The position numbers were made by a program, and so were the translations under genes. From Pseudomonadota bacterium (GTDB lineage Bacteria > Pseudomonadota > Gammaproteobacteria > Steroidobacterales > Steroidobacteraceae): a stretch of DNA of 64,000 nt. The notes beneath the pieces are model-generated. The model was not told the DNA's origin and ran no database searches. It worked only from the letters and a program-made list of their open reading frames with translations. Shown here one piece after another: positions 1 to 9,861 of this stretch (position 1 is its first letter; each line of letters begins with the position of its first letter). The stretch spans positions 62,001 to 126,000 of the forward strand of contig JAJZDX010000003.1 of assembly GCA_021805865.1 (NCBI GenBank), written 5' to 3'.

Positions 1-80
1 GGCACGGCGGCGCGGCGCGCGCCCTTCGGCGCTCTGGCGGGGGACTTTCTCCCCGTCCGGCTCTTGGACGTGGCGACCAT
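1..80 (-). CDS. possible N-terminus of a divergent regulator (partial)
   Basis: Reading leftward from an ATG at position 80 gives an open frame beginning MVATSKSRTGRKSPARA and continuing basic and Ala-rich to the window edge. Such basic leaders often precede the helix-turn-helix of LacI-family regulators, but the helix-turn-helix itself would lie outside the window, so the family is not shown. The idea rests mainly on the perfect palindrome 19 bases upstream, between this frame and the TonB receptor gene. No convincing ribosome binding site is visible. A second out-of-frame ATG at 96 is an alternative. It may not be a gene. Confidence 0.28.
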   Translation of the reverse strand, partial: MVATSKSRTGRKSPARAPKGARRAAV

Positions 81-98
81 GCCGGTAAGTATACATGT

Positions 99-115
99 CT
101 ATCGGTAACCGATAG
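99..115. promoter_or_regulatory. perfect 17-nt palindromic operator
   Basis: The sequence CTATCGGTAACCGATAG has two perfectly complementary 8-nt arms around one central A. Odd-centred palindromes of this size are typical of LacI-type operators. It sits about 190 bases before the TonB receptor start, and a near copy occurs 71 bases further on. The shared core TATCGGTAACCGATA occupies 100-114. Confidence 0.55.
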
Positions 116-170
116 CATTATTTGACGATTCTGCGGCCGCTGCGCTACAGTGCAATTGCCGATGTACAAG

Positions 171-185
171 TATTGGTAATCGATA
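171..185. promoter_or_regulatory. second, imperfect copy of the operator
   Basis: TATTGGTAATCGATA matches the core at 100-114 at 13 of 15 positions. Both differences are C-to-T changes, so the dyad is weakened. Centre-to-centre spacing is 71 nt. Two related sites in one promoter region support a real regulator binding site. Confidence 0.48.
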
Positions 186-305
186 AATCAGCAGGCATCG
201 CTGCACGTGTCCGGACGGGGGTCGGGGCACGGGTCCGCACTCGATCCGAGGGATTTTTAGAAAGAAATTCAGAGGGGTTTCCTGAAGATTAGGGGAGTCA
301 GTGCC

Positions 306-2822
<2,517 letters not shown>

Positions 2823-3136
2823 GTCAAGGATTCGCAGCCCTGGGGCGGCGCCGAGCAGCACGAGCAGCACGAGCGGGAGCCTGCGCGGCACGGTGAGACG
2901 GGCGGCATCCGGCGCGGTTTTCTCCCCCGGGGCGCCCGCAGCGCCCCGTTCCTGTGCTCGGCGCCAGGCGCCGGATCGCGGCAGGGATCGGGGCATGCGC
3001 GGGCCGGTCGCGGGCCGACCCCGGGCGCCACCCCGTCACCGCCCCCCCCCTGGGCACCCGGCGGGGCAGGTTTCGGACTCGGCGCCGAGCCGTGCTAGAT
3101 TTACGCGCCGTGGACTGTGCACTGGAGTGCCCCGCC
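2823..3136. other. intergenic region upstream of the cfa-like gene
   Basis: No coding sequence is convincing here. It holds short GAGCAGCAC repeats near 2850 and a perfect 12-nt palindrome (CTCGGCGCCGAG, 3078-3089). A weak promoter-like pair may exist (TTCGGA at 3072 and TAGATT at 3096, 18 bases apart). The palindrome would lie between these two elements. Confidence 0.35.
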
Positions 3137-4396
3137 TTGAACGCCAGCGACGAGAGCCTGACCTCCTCAGCCGATGCCCGGACCCTGCCGCAGAGCGCGC
3201 AGCCGCCCCGACAGAGGGGCGGATCGCTCGAAAGCCGGCTGCTGCACGGGCTCCTCGAGCGCCTCGGATCTCCGCCGATCGAGTTCACCCTGTGGGACGG
3301 GGAGCGCATCGCGGCGGCGGCCGAGCCGGTCTGCCGGGTGCGGATCCTCGACCGCGCGACGCTGTGGTCGATCCTCACCGATCCGCAGGTGCGCTTCCCC
3401 GACGCCTACAGCGAGGGCCGGATCGAGATCGAGGGCGATCTGGTGCGCCTGCTCGAGGAGGTCTATCTCGCCTCCGGCCGCGGCCGGCCCTCCGCGCTCG
3501 TGCGTCTGCTCGAGCGCCTGCGCCGCCCCCGCCTCAACAGCCTCTCGGGCTCGCGGCAGAACATCCACCACCACTACGACATCGGCAACGAGTTCTACAC
3601 GCTGTGGCTCGGCGCCACCATGGCGTACACCTGCGCCTACTATCCCGAGCCCGATACGCGGCTCGATGAGGCGCAGGCCGCCAAGATGCACCACGTGTGC
3701 CGCAAGCTGCGGCTGCGGGCGGGGGAGAGCGTGGTCGAGGCGGGCTGCGGCTGGGGCGCGCTCGCGCTGCACATGGCGCGCCACTACGGCGTCAAGGTGC
3801 GCGCTTTCAACATCTCGCGCGAGCAGGTGGCCTATGCGCGCGAGCGGGTCGCCCGCGAGGGCCTCGGCTCGCAGGTCGAGTACGTCCTCGATGATTACCG
3901 CAATATCAGCGGCCGCTACGACGCCTTCGTCTCGGTCGGGATGCTCGAGCACGTGGGCGTGGACAACTACCGCCCGCTCGGCAGCGTGATCCGCCGATCC
4001 TTGGGAAGCAACGGCCGGGGCCTCATCCATTCGATCGGCCGCAACTACCCCGCGTCCCTGCAGCCCTGGATCGAGAAGCGCATCTTCCCCGGCGCCCGTC
4101 CGCCCTCGCTCGGGGAGATGATGAACATCTTCGAGCCCTGGGATCTGTCGATCCTCGACGTCGAGAACCTGCGCCTGCACTATGCGCAGACGCTGCGCCA
4201 CTGGCTCGAGCAGTTCGAGGCGCAGGGCGAGCGCGTGCGCCAGATGTTCGATGAGAAGTTCGTGCGCATGTGGCGGATGTATCTGGCCGGCTCCGTCGCG
4301 GGCTTCACGACCGGCACGCTGCAGCTGTTCCAGGTGGTGTTCGCCTCCCGGGACAACAACGACGTTCCGCGAACGCGCGCGCACCTGTACGCCTGA
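3137..4396 (+). CDS. cfa: cyclopropane-fatty-acyl-phospholipid synthase family methyltransferase
   Basis: This cytosolic enzyme is expected to transfer a methylene from S-adenosylmethionine to the double bond of phospholipid acyl chains. From a TTG at 3137, preceded by GGAG 9 bases upstream, it is 419 residues, the usual family length. An ATG at 2954 would add 61 atypical residues. HHYDIGNEFY lies near residues 145-154, the SAM-binding EAGCGWGALA at 201-210, and a later SVGMLEHVG matches the family active-site region. The next gene, a flavoprotein, starts 7 bases downstream, so the two are probably co-transcribed. A variant that makes methyl-branched rather than cyclopropane acids cannot be excluded. 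Confidence 0.9.
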   Translation: MNASDESLTSSADARTLPQSAQPPRQRGGSLESRLLHGLLERLGSPPIEFTLWDGERIAAAAEPVCRVRILDRATLWSILTDPQVRFPDAYSEGRIEIEGDLVRLLEEVYLASGRGRPSALVRLLERLRRPRLNSLSGSRQNIHHHYDIGNEFYTLWLGATMAYTCAYYPEPDTRLDEAQAAKMHHVCRKLRLRAGESVVEAGCGWGALALHMARHYGVKVRAFNISREQVAYARERVAREGLGSQVEYVLDDYRNISGRYDAFVSVGMLEHVGVDNYRPLGSVIRRSLGSNGRGLIHSIGRNYPASLQPWIEKRIFPGARPPSLGEMMNIFEPWDLSILDVENLRLHYAQTLRHWLEQFEAQGERVRQMFDEKFVRMWRMYLAGSVAGFTTGTLQLFQVVFASRDNNDVPRTRAHLYA

Positions 4397-4403
4397 GCGG
4401 GCC

Positions 4404-5393
4404 ATGCGCAGCTGCGAGGTATTGATCGTCGGCGGGGGGCCCGCCGGCTCGAGTGCGGCCTGGAAGCTGCGCCGCGCCGGATGCGATGTGCTGGTGCTCG
4501 ACCAGGCGCGCTTCCCGCGCCTGAAGCTGTGCGCCGGCTGGATCACACCGGAGGTGGTCCGCGATCTCGAGATCGACATCGCCTCCTATCCGCATCGCTT
4601 CCTCACCTTCGATCGCATGCACCTGCACTTCAAGGGACTGCATCTGCCCGTGCGGTGCGTGCAGCACTCCATCCGCCGCCTGGAGTTCGATGCGTGGCTG
4701 CTCGAGCGCTCGGGCGCTGAGGTGATCGAGCACTCCGTGCGCCGCATCCGCGAGGATGGCGGCGCCTACCTGATCGATGACGAGTTCCGTGCCCGCTATC
4801 TCATCGGCGCGGGCGGCACGCGCTGCCCGGTGTACCGGAGGCTGTTTCGAGAGCTGAATCCGCGCGCCACCGAGCTGCAGACCGTGACGCTCGAGCACGA
4901 GATCGAGTACGACTGGCGCGATCCGCACTGTCACCTGTGGTTCTTCGAGCACGGCTTGCCGGGCTATGCCTGGTACGTGCCGAAGCAGAACGGCTGGCTC
5001 AACATCGGCATCGGCGGCATGGCCGAGCGCATCAAGCGAAGCGGCCGCTCGATCCACGAGCACTGGGCGCTGTTGACGGCCAAGCTCGATCGAGGCCTCG
5101 CCCGCGGCGCGCACTACGACCCGGCCGGCTACAGCTACTACCTGCGCGGGCCGGTGGAGGTTGTCAGGCGAGGCAACGCGTTCATCACCGGCGATGCCGC
5201 GGGACTCGCCACGCGCGACATGGCCGAGGGCATCGGACCCGCCGTGCGCAGCGGCCTCGCCGCGGCCGAGGCCATTGTGAGCGGCGCCGAGTACCGTCTC
5301 ACGGAGGTGACCGGCGCGAGTTTCGGCGGCGGGGCGGCGAGCCGCCTGCTCGATTGGGCCATGACACGGGGCGCGGCCCGGGACGCGGCCTGA
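4404..5393 (+). CDS. FAD-dependent oxidoreductase, geranylgeranyl-reductase-like
   Basis: A 329-residue flavoprotein. The N-terminus MRSCEVLIVGGGPAGSSAA holds the FAD-binding GxGxxG at residues 10-15. It is followed by CAGWITPE and, near the C-terminus, GDAAGLATRDMAEGIGPAVRSG, the second FAD motif of the geranylgeranyl-reductase/PHBH-like group. Members reduce isoprenoid or acyl double bonds or hydroxylate substrates. The ATG at 4404 is 7 bases after the cfa-like stop, so a role in modifying the same lipid is likely. One possibility is reduction of an unsaturated intermediate made by the methyltransferase. The reaction is inferred from context only. Confidence 0.75.
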   Translation: MRSCEVLIVGGGPAGSSAAWKLRRAGCDVLVLDQARFPRLKLCAGWITPEVVRDLEIDIASYPHRFLTFDRMHLHFKGLHLPVRCVQHSIRRLEFDAWLLERSGAEVIEHSVRRIREDGGAYLIDDEFRARYLIGAGGTRCPVYRRLFRELNPRATELQTVTLEHEIEYDWRDPHCHLWFFEHGLPGYAWYVPKQNGWLNIGIGGMAERIKRSGRSIHEHWALLTAKLDRGLARGAHYDPAGYSYYLRGPVEVVRRGNAFITGDAAGLATRDMAEGIGPAVRSGLAAAEAIVSGAEYRLTEVTGASFGGGAASRLLDWAMTRGAARDAA

Positions 5394-5557
5394 GGGCCGC
5401 GAAGCTGCCGCCCTGACTTCGACATCGCCCGTCCTTCGGGGAGGGCGGTGCGGCCCCGGTGTTTACCGGAGCGGTTGCGGATTCTACGGGGTATGCAGTT
5501 GCACATCCGCGGGACTATCCTGCGCACTCCTTGGTGCCACCTCGCAAGGAGCCGGCC

Positions 5558-6397
5558 GTGTCAGGCGAGCTTCCGCAGAAGCGCACCCTGCGCGCACTCC
5601 CGGGCCAGTGGATCTTCGCGCTCGACCGCTGGCTCTGCCGCCGGCTGGGCATCTACGAGTACTCGGCGCGTGAGGAGTGCCTGTTCCGCGCCGAGCTGAA
5701 GCGGGCCGATGAGACCGTGTCGCTCTCCGATGGCCTCGAGGTGCGCCTCGGCGACCCGCTGTTGGAATTGCACCTGTGGAACGAGCACGTCCCGCCCATG
5801 GGGCGGGGGCCGAGCCTCGCCTGGGGCCGGCGCACCGCACGCGTCATGGACGCCTCCCTGGGCGAGCTCGGGCAACACCTGACGCAGTCCCTGGAATGCC
5901 GCACGGTGGTCGCGTTGCGCGCGCAGATGCGCCTGCGCACGGGCCGCCAGAGCGCGCAGCTCGCGAGTATCTTCCGCCGATTCGGCTTCGAGGCGGTCAC
6001 GCACCCGCAGCTCGAGCGGCCGGGCCGGCTGCACCTGCTGGGGGAGAACATTCTCGTGGCGCTGCTCACCTTCGCGGCCAATCCGGTCTCGCTGCGCTCG
6101 GGGCTGCTGCGCCGCAGCGGCGCGCGAGTGATCATCTCGCGCGAGGCGTTCCTGCGCCGGTACGGACCCCTGCGCTGCGCCGCGCTCGGTGCGCAGAGCG
6201 CGGCCGTGTCGCGGGCCGCGCCGGCCGCGCCGGCCGTGTTGGCTCCCGCGTCCGCGCGGCCTCGGCCGCATCGCCAGCCGGCCCTGCCTCGACCCGGCGC
6301 CTCGCAGGTGGCGAGGCTGCGACGCCCCGGGCTGTTCCACCGGGACCGATCGGGCCGCGACGCCCCGGAGGGCGCGGGAGGCCACCGGCAAGCCTGA
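5558..6397 (+). CDS. YkoP-like domain protein
   Basis: A 279-residue protein starting at a GTG with an excellent AAGGAG 6 bases upstream, which excludes the longer reading from 5459. Residues DGLEVRLGDPLLELHLWNE, then RGPSLAWGRR, then FRRFGFE and GENILVALLTFAANP, resemble the YkoP-like family. That family has no settled biochemical function and often neighbours envelope or lipid genes. No signal peptide is seen; the last 70 residues are Arg/Ala/Pro-rich and low in complexity. It follows the lipid module in the same direction after 164 bases, and a GC-rich hairpin near 5427-5446 may separate the two transcripts. The family call is from memory of the motif pattern. Confidence 0.6.
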   Translation: MSGELPQKRTLRALPGQWIFALDRWLCRRLGIYEYSAREECLFRAELKRADETVSLSDGLEVRLGDPLLELHLWNEHVPPMGRGPSLAWGRRTARVMDASLGELGQHLTQSLECRTVVALRAQMRLRTGRQSAQLASIFRRFGFEAVTHPQLERPGRLHLLGENILVALLTFAANPVSLRSGLLRRSGARVIISREAFLRRYGPLRCAALGAQSAAVSRAAPAAPAVLAPASARPRPHRQPALPRPGASQVARLRRPGLFHRDRSGRDAPEGAGGHRQA

Positions 6398-6730
6398 CGT
6401 TCCATGGCTGAGGAGGCAGACGCGCCGGCTCGGGCCTCGTGTCCGGGCCGGCGCGGCGGGGGGGGCTGCTGCCGCCTCGATGCGCTTGCGCGCGGGGCTT
6501 GCCGGATCGGCAGGAAGCAACACAGAGGACAATTTGTGTAGTAAAATAACAACAAATGGGCGGGCGAAGGGCCTCCGATTCGGCATTCTGACTGCCAGAA
6601 CCCCTGTAGAGTCCGCCAGCCGATTCTCGGGGGTATCGGTGGCGCCAAGGACCCTGTATGCTTCTTCACACAGTGATTCGCTAAACGAACGATTGTTTTA
6701 ATTTTGGGCGAACGGGTCTGGGGAGGGGGC
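6398..6730. other. intergenic region with an AT-rich patch
   Basis: There is no convincing gene. Around 6525-6560 the composition drops to an AT-rich patch (ACAATTTGTGTAGTAAAATA), unlike the surroundings and a plausible promoter with a TAAAAT -10 element. A second AT-rich stretch (ATTGTTTTAATTTT) lies at 6691-6704, just before the ribosome binding site of the lipoprotein hydrolase. Confidence 0.4.
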
Positions 6731-8326
6731 ATGGTGAAGAAGACCGGGACACTGCTGTGCGCTGCGGTGGCCGTATTGGGCCTGGCCGGTTGCGGCCACA
6801 ACAGTCGCACCAGCACGGTGGCGAGCAGCCATCAGCGCGGCACGCTGGTGAACGATCCACCCCTTCGGGTGGCCTCCCTCTCCGCGAGCGGGCTCTCCGC
6901 GGAGCTGACCGCGATGCCGTCCGGTTCGTCGCTGCTTGCGCTCGCCGGCGCGCCCGTCTGCGGCGTGGACGTCTATTACCTCAAGTACTGGACCGTGGCG
7001 CCGGATAACTCGCCGCAGCTCGCCTCCGCGGCGCTCATGGTGCCCACCGGCTCATCCTCCTCCTGCTCGGGCCCGCGGCCCATCGTGGAGTACGCGCACG
7101 GCACGGCCACCTCTTCCACCTACAACATCGCGGATGTCACGAACACCTCCAATCCCGCCAGCGCCGAGTCGGCCGTCATCGCCGCGGTGTTCGCGGCGCA
7201 CGGGTACATCGTCGTGGCGCCCAACTACCTGGGCTATGACATCTCGACGCTCGGCTATCACCCGTACGTGGACGGAGCGGAGAACGCGATCGTCATGATG
7301 GATGCGCTGACGGCGGCCCGCAAGGCGCTGCTCAGCACCTTCACGCCCCAGACGAGCGACGACGGACGGCTGTACATCACCGGCTATTCGGAGGGGGGCT
7401 ATGAGGCGATGGCCACCGTCAAGGCGATGCAGGCGGCCGGCGAGACCGTCACCGCCTCGGCGCCGTCTTCCGGGCCGTACGCGCTCGAGGCGTTCGGCGA
7501 TGCGATCTTCTTCGGGCAGGTCGACATCGGCTCGACGGTGTTCGCGCCGATGGTGAGGACCAGCTACCAGAACGCGTACGGCAACCTGCACAGCTCGCCC
7601 TCGCAGGTGTTCTCCTCGACCTACGCCGGCGGCATCGCCACGCTGCTGCCGAGCGCAACGCCCCTCTCCACGCTGTTCCAGCAGGGCAAGCTGCCGGAGT
7701 CGGCGCTGTTCGACAGCAGCACGCCCACCTCGTCCACCGGCATATCGGCGGTGGACACGGCGGCGGATGAGTTGCTGGCCCTGCCCTCGAGCGCCCAGTA
7801 CGGGGCCTCGCTCGCGGCGCTGTTCGATGCGGGCTTCGGCAACCCCTACTACCTCTTGAACAACTCCTACCGCGTGCAGTACGTGGACGATGCGATCATC
7901 AACCCGGACCAGGCCGAGATGGCGATCCTCAACCACGAGACGCTGACCTCGAGCAACGTCGGGCTCGCCGCCTCGCCGGCGCTCGGATTGCGCCAGGACC
8001 TGAAGCTGAACGACATGCGCAACGGCGGCTGGGCCCCCGAGGAGCCCATGCTGATGTGCGGCGGGGACCAGGATCCGGAGGTGTTCTTCATGAACACGCA
8101 GATCATGGCGGCGCAGTGGAGCGCGTACCTCGGGACGCTCGTGAACGTGCTCGACCTCAACGCCACGCCGAGCGGGCCGTTCGCGCCCCTGCAGAGCGCC
8201 TTCCAGACGACCTACGCGGGGCTGGTCGCAGCGGAGGGCGCGAGCACCGCCATCCAGGCCTACCACACGACCGAGGTTCCGTTCTGCATGGTCGCGGCCC
8301 GCGATTTCTTCGGGCAAGTCCAGTAA
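6731..8326 (+). CDS. lipoprotein alpha/beta hydrolase, secretory-lipase-like
   Basis: A 531-residue envelope hydrolase. The ATG at 6731 follows GGGAGGGGG and gives a lipoprotein signal, MVKKTGTLLCAAVAVLGLAGC, with the lipid-modified Cys at residue 21. The body has PRPIVEYAHGT, then GYIVVAPNYLGYD, and the nucleophile elbow GYSEGG with Ser about residue 220, as in secreted lipases and related serine esterases. The acidic and His members of the triad are not certain; CGGDQDPEV near the C-terminus is a candidate acid region. It probably acts on esters in the periplasm or at the cell surface. ompW follows after 18 bases, suggesting one transcript. Confidence 0.8.
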   Translation: MVKKTGTLLCAAVAVLGLAGCGHNSRTSTVASSHQRGTLVNDPPLRVASLSASGLSAELTAMPSGSSLLALAGAPVCGVDVYYLKYWTVAPDNSPQLASAALMVPTGSSSSCSGPRPIVEYAHGTATSSTYNIADVTNTSNPASAESAVIAAVFAAHGYIVVAPNYLGYDISTLGYHPYVDGAENAIVMMDALTAARKALLSTFTPQTSDDGRLYITGYSEGGYEAMATVKAMQAAGETVTASAPSSGPYALEAFGDAIFFGQVDIGSTVFAPMVRTSYQNAYGNLHSSPSQVFSSTYAGGIATLLPSATPLSTLFQQGKLPESALFDSSTPTSSTGISAVDTAADELLALPSSAQYGASLAALFDAGFGNPYYLLNNSYRVQYVDDAIINPDQAEMAILNHETLTSSNVGLAASPALGLRQDLKLNDMRNGGWAPEEPMLMCGGDQDPEVFFMNTQIMAAQWSAYLGTLVNVLDLNATPSGPFAPLQSAFQTTYAGLVAAEGASTAIQAYHTTEVPFCMVAARDFFGQVQ

Positions 8327-8344
8327 GCACAGCGAGAGACGATC

Positions 8345-9037
8345 ATGCAGAAAAAGATCCTCACACTGGCGCTCGGCACCGCCCTTGCGCTGGCCGCATC
8401 CGGGGCGTACGCGAACACGAGCCGTCCGAACGACATCCGCATCGGCGCCTACTTCGTCCACTACGACAGCACCGCGACCGACATCACCGGTCCCTTTACG
8501 CCCCCGGGACTCAACACCAGCATCGGAAGCGTCACGACGCTGTACCTCGCGTACGTGCGCACCCTTTCGGCCCACTTCCAGGTGGAGTTCGCCTTCGGCT
8601 ATCCCCCGGTCACCTATGCGAAGGGCAAGGGACCGGCGACCGTGGGCTCCCTGCCCTACAACGGCAAGGAGATCGCGAGCATCCGCTGGGTCTCCCCGAC
8701 GCTGCTGCTCGAGTACAACTTCATGAGCCCGCGATCGAAGTGGCAACCCTTCGTCGGCGTCGGGGTCAACTACACGCGTTTCATCGACCGGCAGATCACC
8801 CCGGCGGGGGAGGCGGTGAGCGGCGGGCCCACCTCGATCTCCCTGCCGTCCTCCGTGGGGCCGGCCGTCACGGCCGGCGTCACGTATCGCTGGACCAACC
8901 GCTGGCACTTCAACGCCTCGTACTCGGTCGCGCAGGTCAACAGCCGCCTCACCACCGATACCGCGGGGATTCTGCGCTCGAACGAGGTGCACTTCTGGCC
9001 GAACGCCCTGGTGGTGTCCGTCGGCTATTCGTTCTGA
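8345..9037 (+). CDS. ompW: OmpW-family outer membrane protein
   Basis: A 230-residue eight-strand beta-barrel for small hydrophobic compounds. Signs are a signal peptide (residues 1-23, ending ASGAYA), RIGAYFVHYD, then YLAYVRTLSAHFQVEFAFGYPP, and LEYNFMSPRSKWQPFVGVGVNYTRF in the middle, which is the OmpW signature. The C-terminus ends in Phe (SVGYSF), the barrel-assembly signal. It lies 18 bases after the lipoprotein hydrolase gene, so uptake of hydrophobic ester products is a reasonable but unproven link. Confidence 0.9.
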   Translation: MQKKILTLALGTALALAASGAYANTSRPNDIRIGAYFVHYDSTATDITGPFTPPGLNTSIGSVTTLYLAYVRTLSAHFQVEFAFGYPPVTYAKGKGPATVGSLPYNGKEIASIRWVSPTLLLEYNFMSPRSKWQPFVGVGVNYTRFIDRQITPAGEAVSGGPTSISLPSSVGPAVTAGVTYRWTNRWHFNASYSVAQVNSRLTTDTAGILRSNEVHFWPNALVVSVGYSF

Positions 9038-9047
9038 GTGCTTCGAC

Positions 9048-9096
9048 GCGGCGCTGAAGCGCTAACGCGCGGCGCTGAAGCGCGGCGCTGAAGCGC
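9048..9096. repeat. three copies of a 15-nt GC-rich repeat
   Basis: GCGGCGCTGAAGCGC occurs at 9048-9062, 9069-9083 and 9082-9096, the last two overlapping by two bases. Each copy holds a small stem (GCGCT/AGCGC). It lies just after the ompW stop and may fold as part of a transcription end, or be a simple local duplication. Confidence 0.6.
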
Positions 9097-9329
9097 AGAA
9101 CCGCGGGAACGGCAGCTTCCTCCCCATGGCCCCCGGTCGCATGCCGGGGCGCGGTGGTCGGCGCGCCACAGGCGCCGGCACTTCGTGGATCGATTCACTT
9201 GGTCGCGCCGCGCGCTCGGCTCGGCGCACCCGGGGGCCAGGGTGTTTCCTGGATTCGGTCCGGATTGGCTAAAATCGGGCCCATCAGGAACAGATCCGGC
9301 CGCGTCGGCCGCGCAGTGATCGAAGACCC

Positions 9330-9755
9330 GTGACCGGCAGGCGACTCGCACGACCCACCCGACACCGGCGCTACGCGCTACGGCGCTACGCGCCGCGGCG
9401 TAGCGCGCCCGCGTGGGCCGTGGTGCTGGCGCTGCTCGGCTTCGCTCTGCGCGCGCTCATCCCGCTCGGGTTCGAGCCGGCCCCCGGCGCGCTGTCGCTC
9501 GTCCTGTGCCACGAGGGCTTCCCCGCGGGGTTCTTCTCGCATGGGCCGCGCCACGCGCACGGAGCAGTGGGCTCGCGGCGCCATGGGCACTGCGCATACT
9601 GCAACGGCACCAGTCCCGCGCCGGCGTTCTCGATCGTCAGCCTCGTGCGCACCGCGCCCGTCGCGATCGGCGTCGTCAGCTTCCTCGAGTCCTCCACGCC
9701 GAGCGTCCGTCTCGCGCACGTCCCCCAGGCACGCGGGCCCCCGCGCCTCGCCTGA
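9330..9755 (+). CDS. DUF2946-like small membrane protein
   Basis: A 141-residue protein with a basic N-terminus, one membrane segment (WAVVLALLGFALRALIPLGFEP) and a metal-ligand-like pattern: LCHEGFP, then HGPRHAH, then RHGHCAYC. This spacing of Cys and His after an RALIP motif resembles DUF2946, small proteins often found beside TonB receptors linked to copper or other metals. The GTG start at 9330 has no clear ribosome binding site, so the exact start is uncertain. The TonB receptor begins 106 bases downstream on the same strand, making a metal-related pair plausible. Confidence 0.58.
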   Translation: MTGRRLARPTRHRRYALRRYAPRRSAPAWAVVLALLGFALRALIPLGFEPAPGALSLVLCHEGFPAGFFSHGPRHAHGAVGSRRHGHCAYCNGTSPAPAFSIVSLVRTAPVAIGVVSFLESSTPSVRLAHVPQARGPPRLA

Positions 9756-9827
9756 GCCTTCCGTTCGTCGATTCGCCCGCAGCCGTTGGTTGTTCGGGCG
9801 CGTGGGGTATTCCCAGTGGGGATTCGA

Positions 9828-9853
9828 GGATCCGCCGGCGGCGGATCCGGAGG
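9828..9853 (+). promoter_or_regulatory. hairpin abutting the Shine-Dalgarno of the next receptor gene
   Basis: GGATCCGCC at 9828-9836 pairs perfectly with GGCGGATCC at 9840-9848 around a 3-nt loop. The ribosome binding site GGAGG (9849-9853) begins at the very next base, and the GTG start is at 9862. In mRNA the stem would sit against the ribosome binding site and could limit translation. Confidence 0.5.
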
Positions 9854-9861
9854 TTTGAGGC

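Noticed and set aside
5420-5450. GC-rich hairpin after the flavoprotein gene as a strong terminator
   Set aside because: The stem has a bulge and no U-tract; many such stems occur by chance at this base composition, so it is mentioned only in the neighbouring gene entry.
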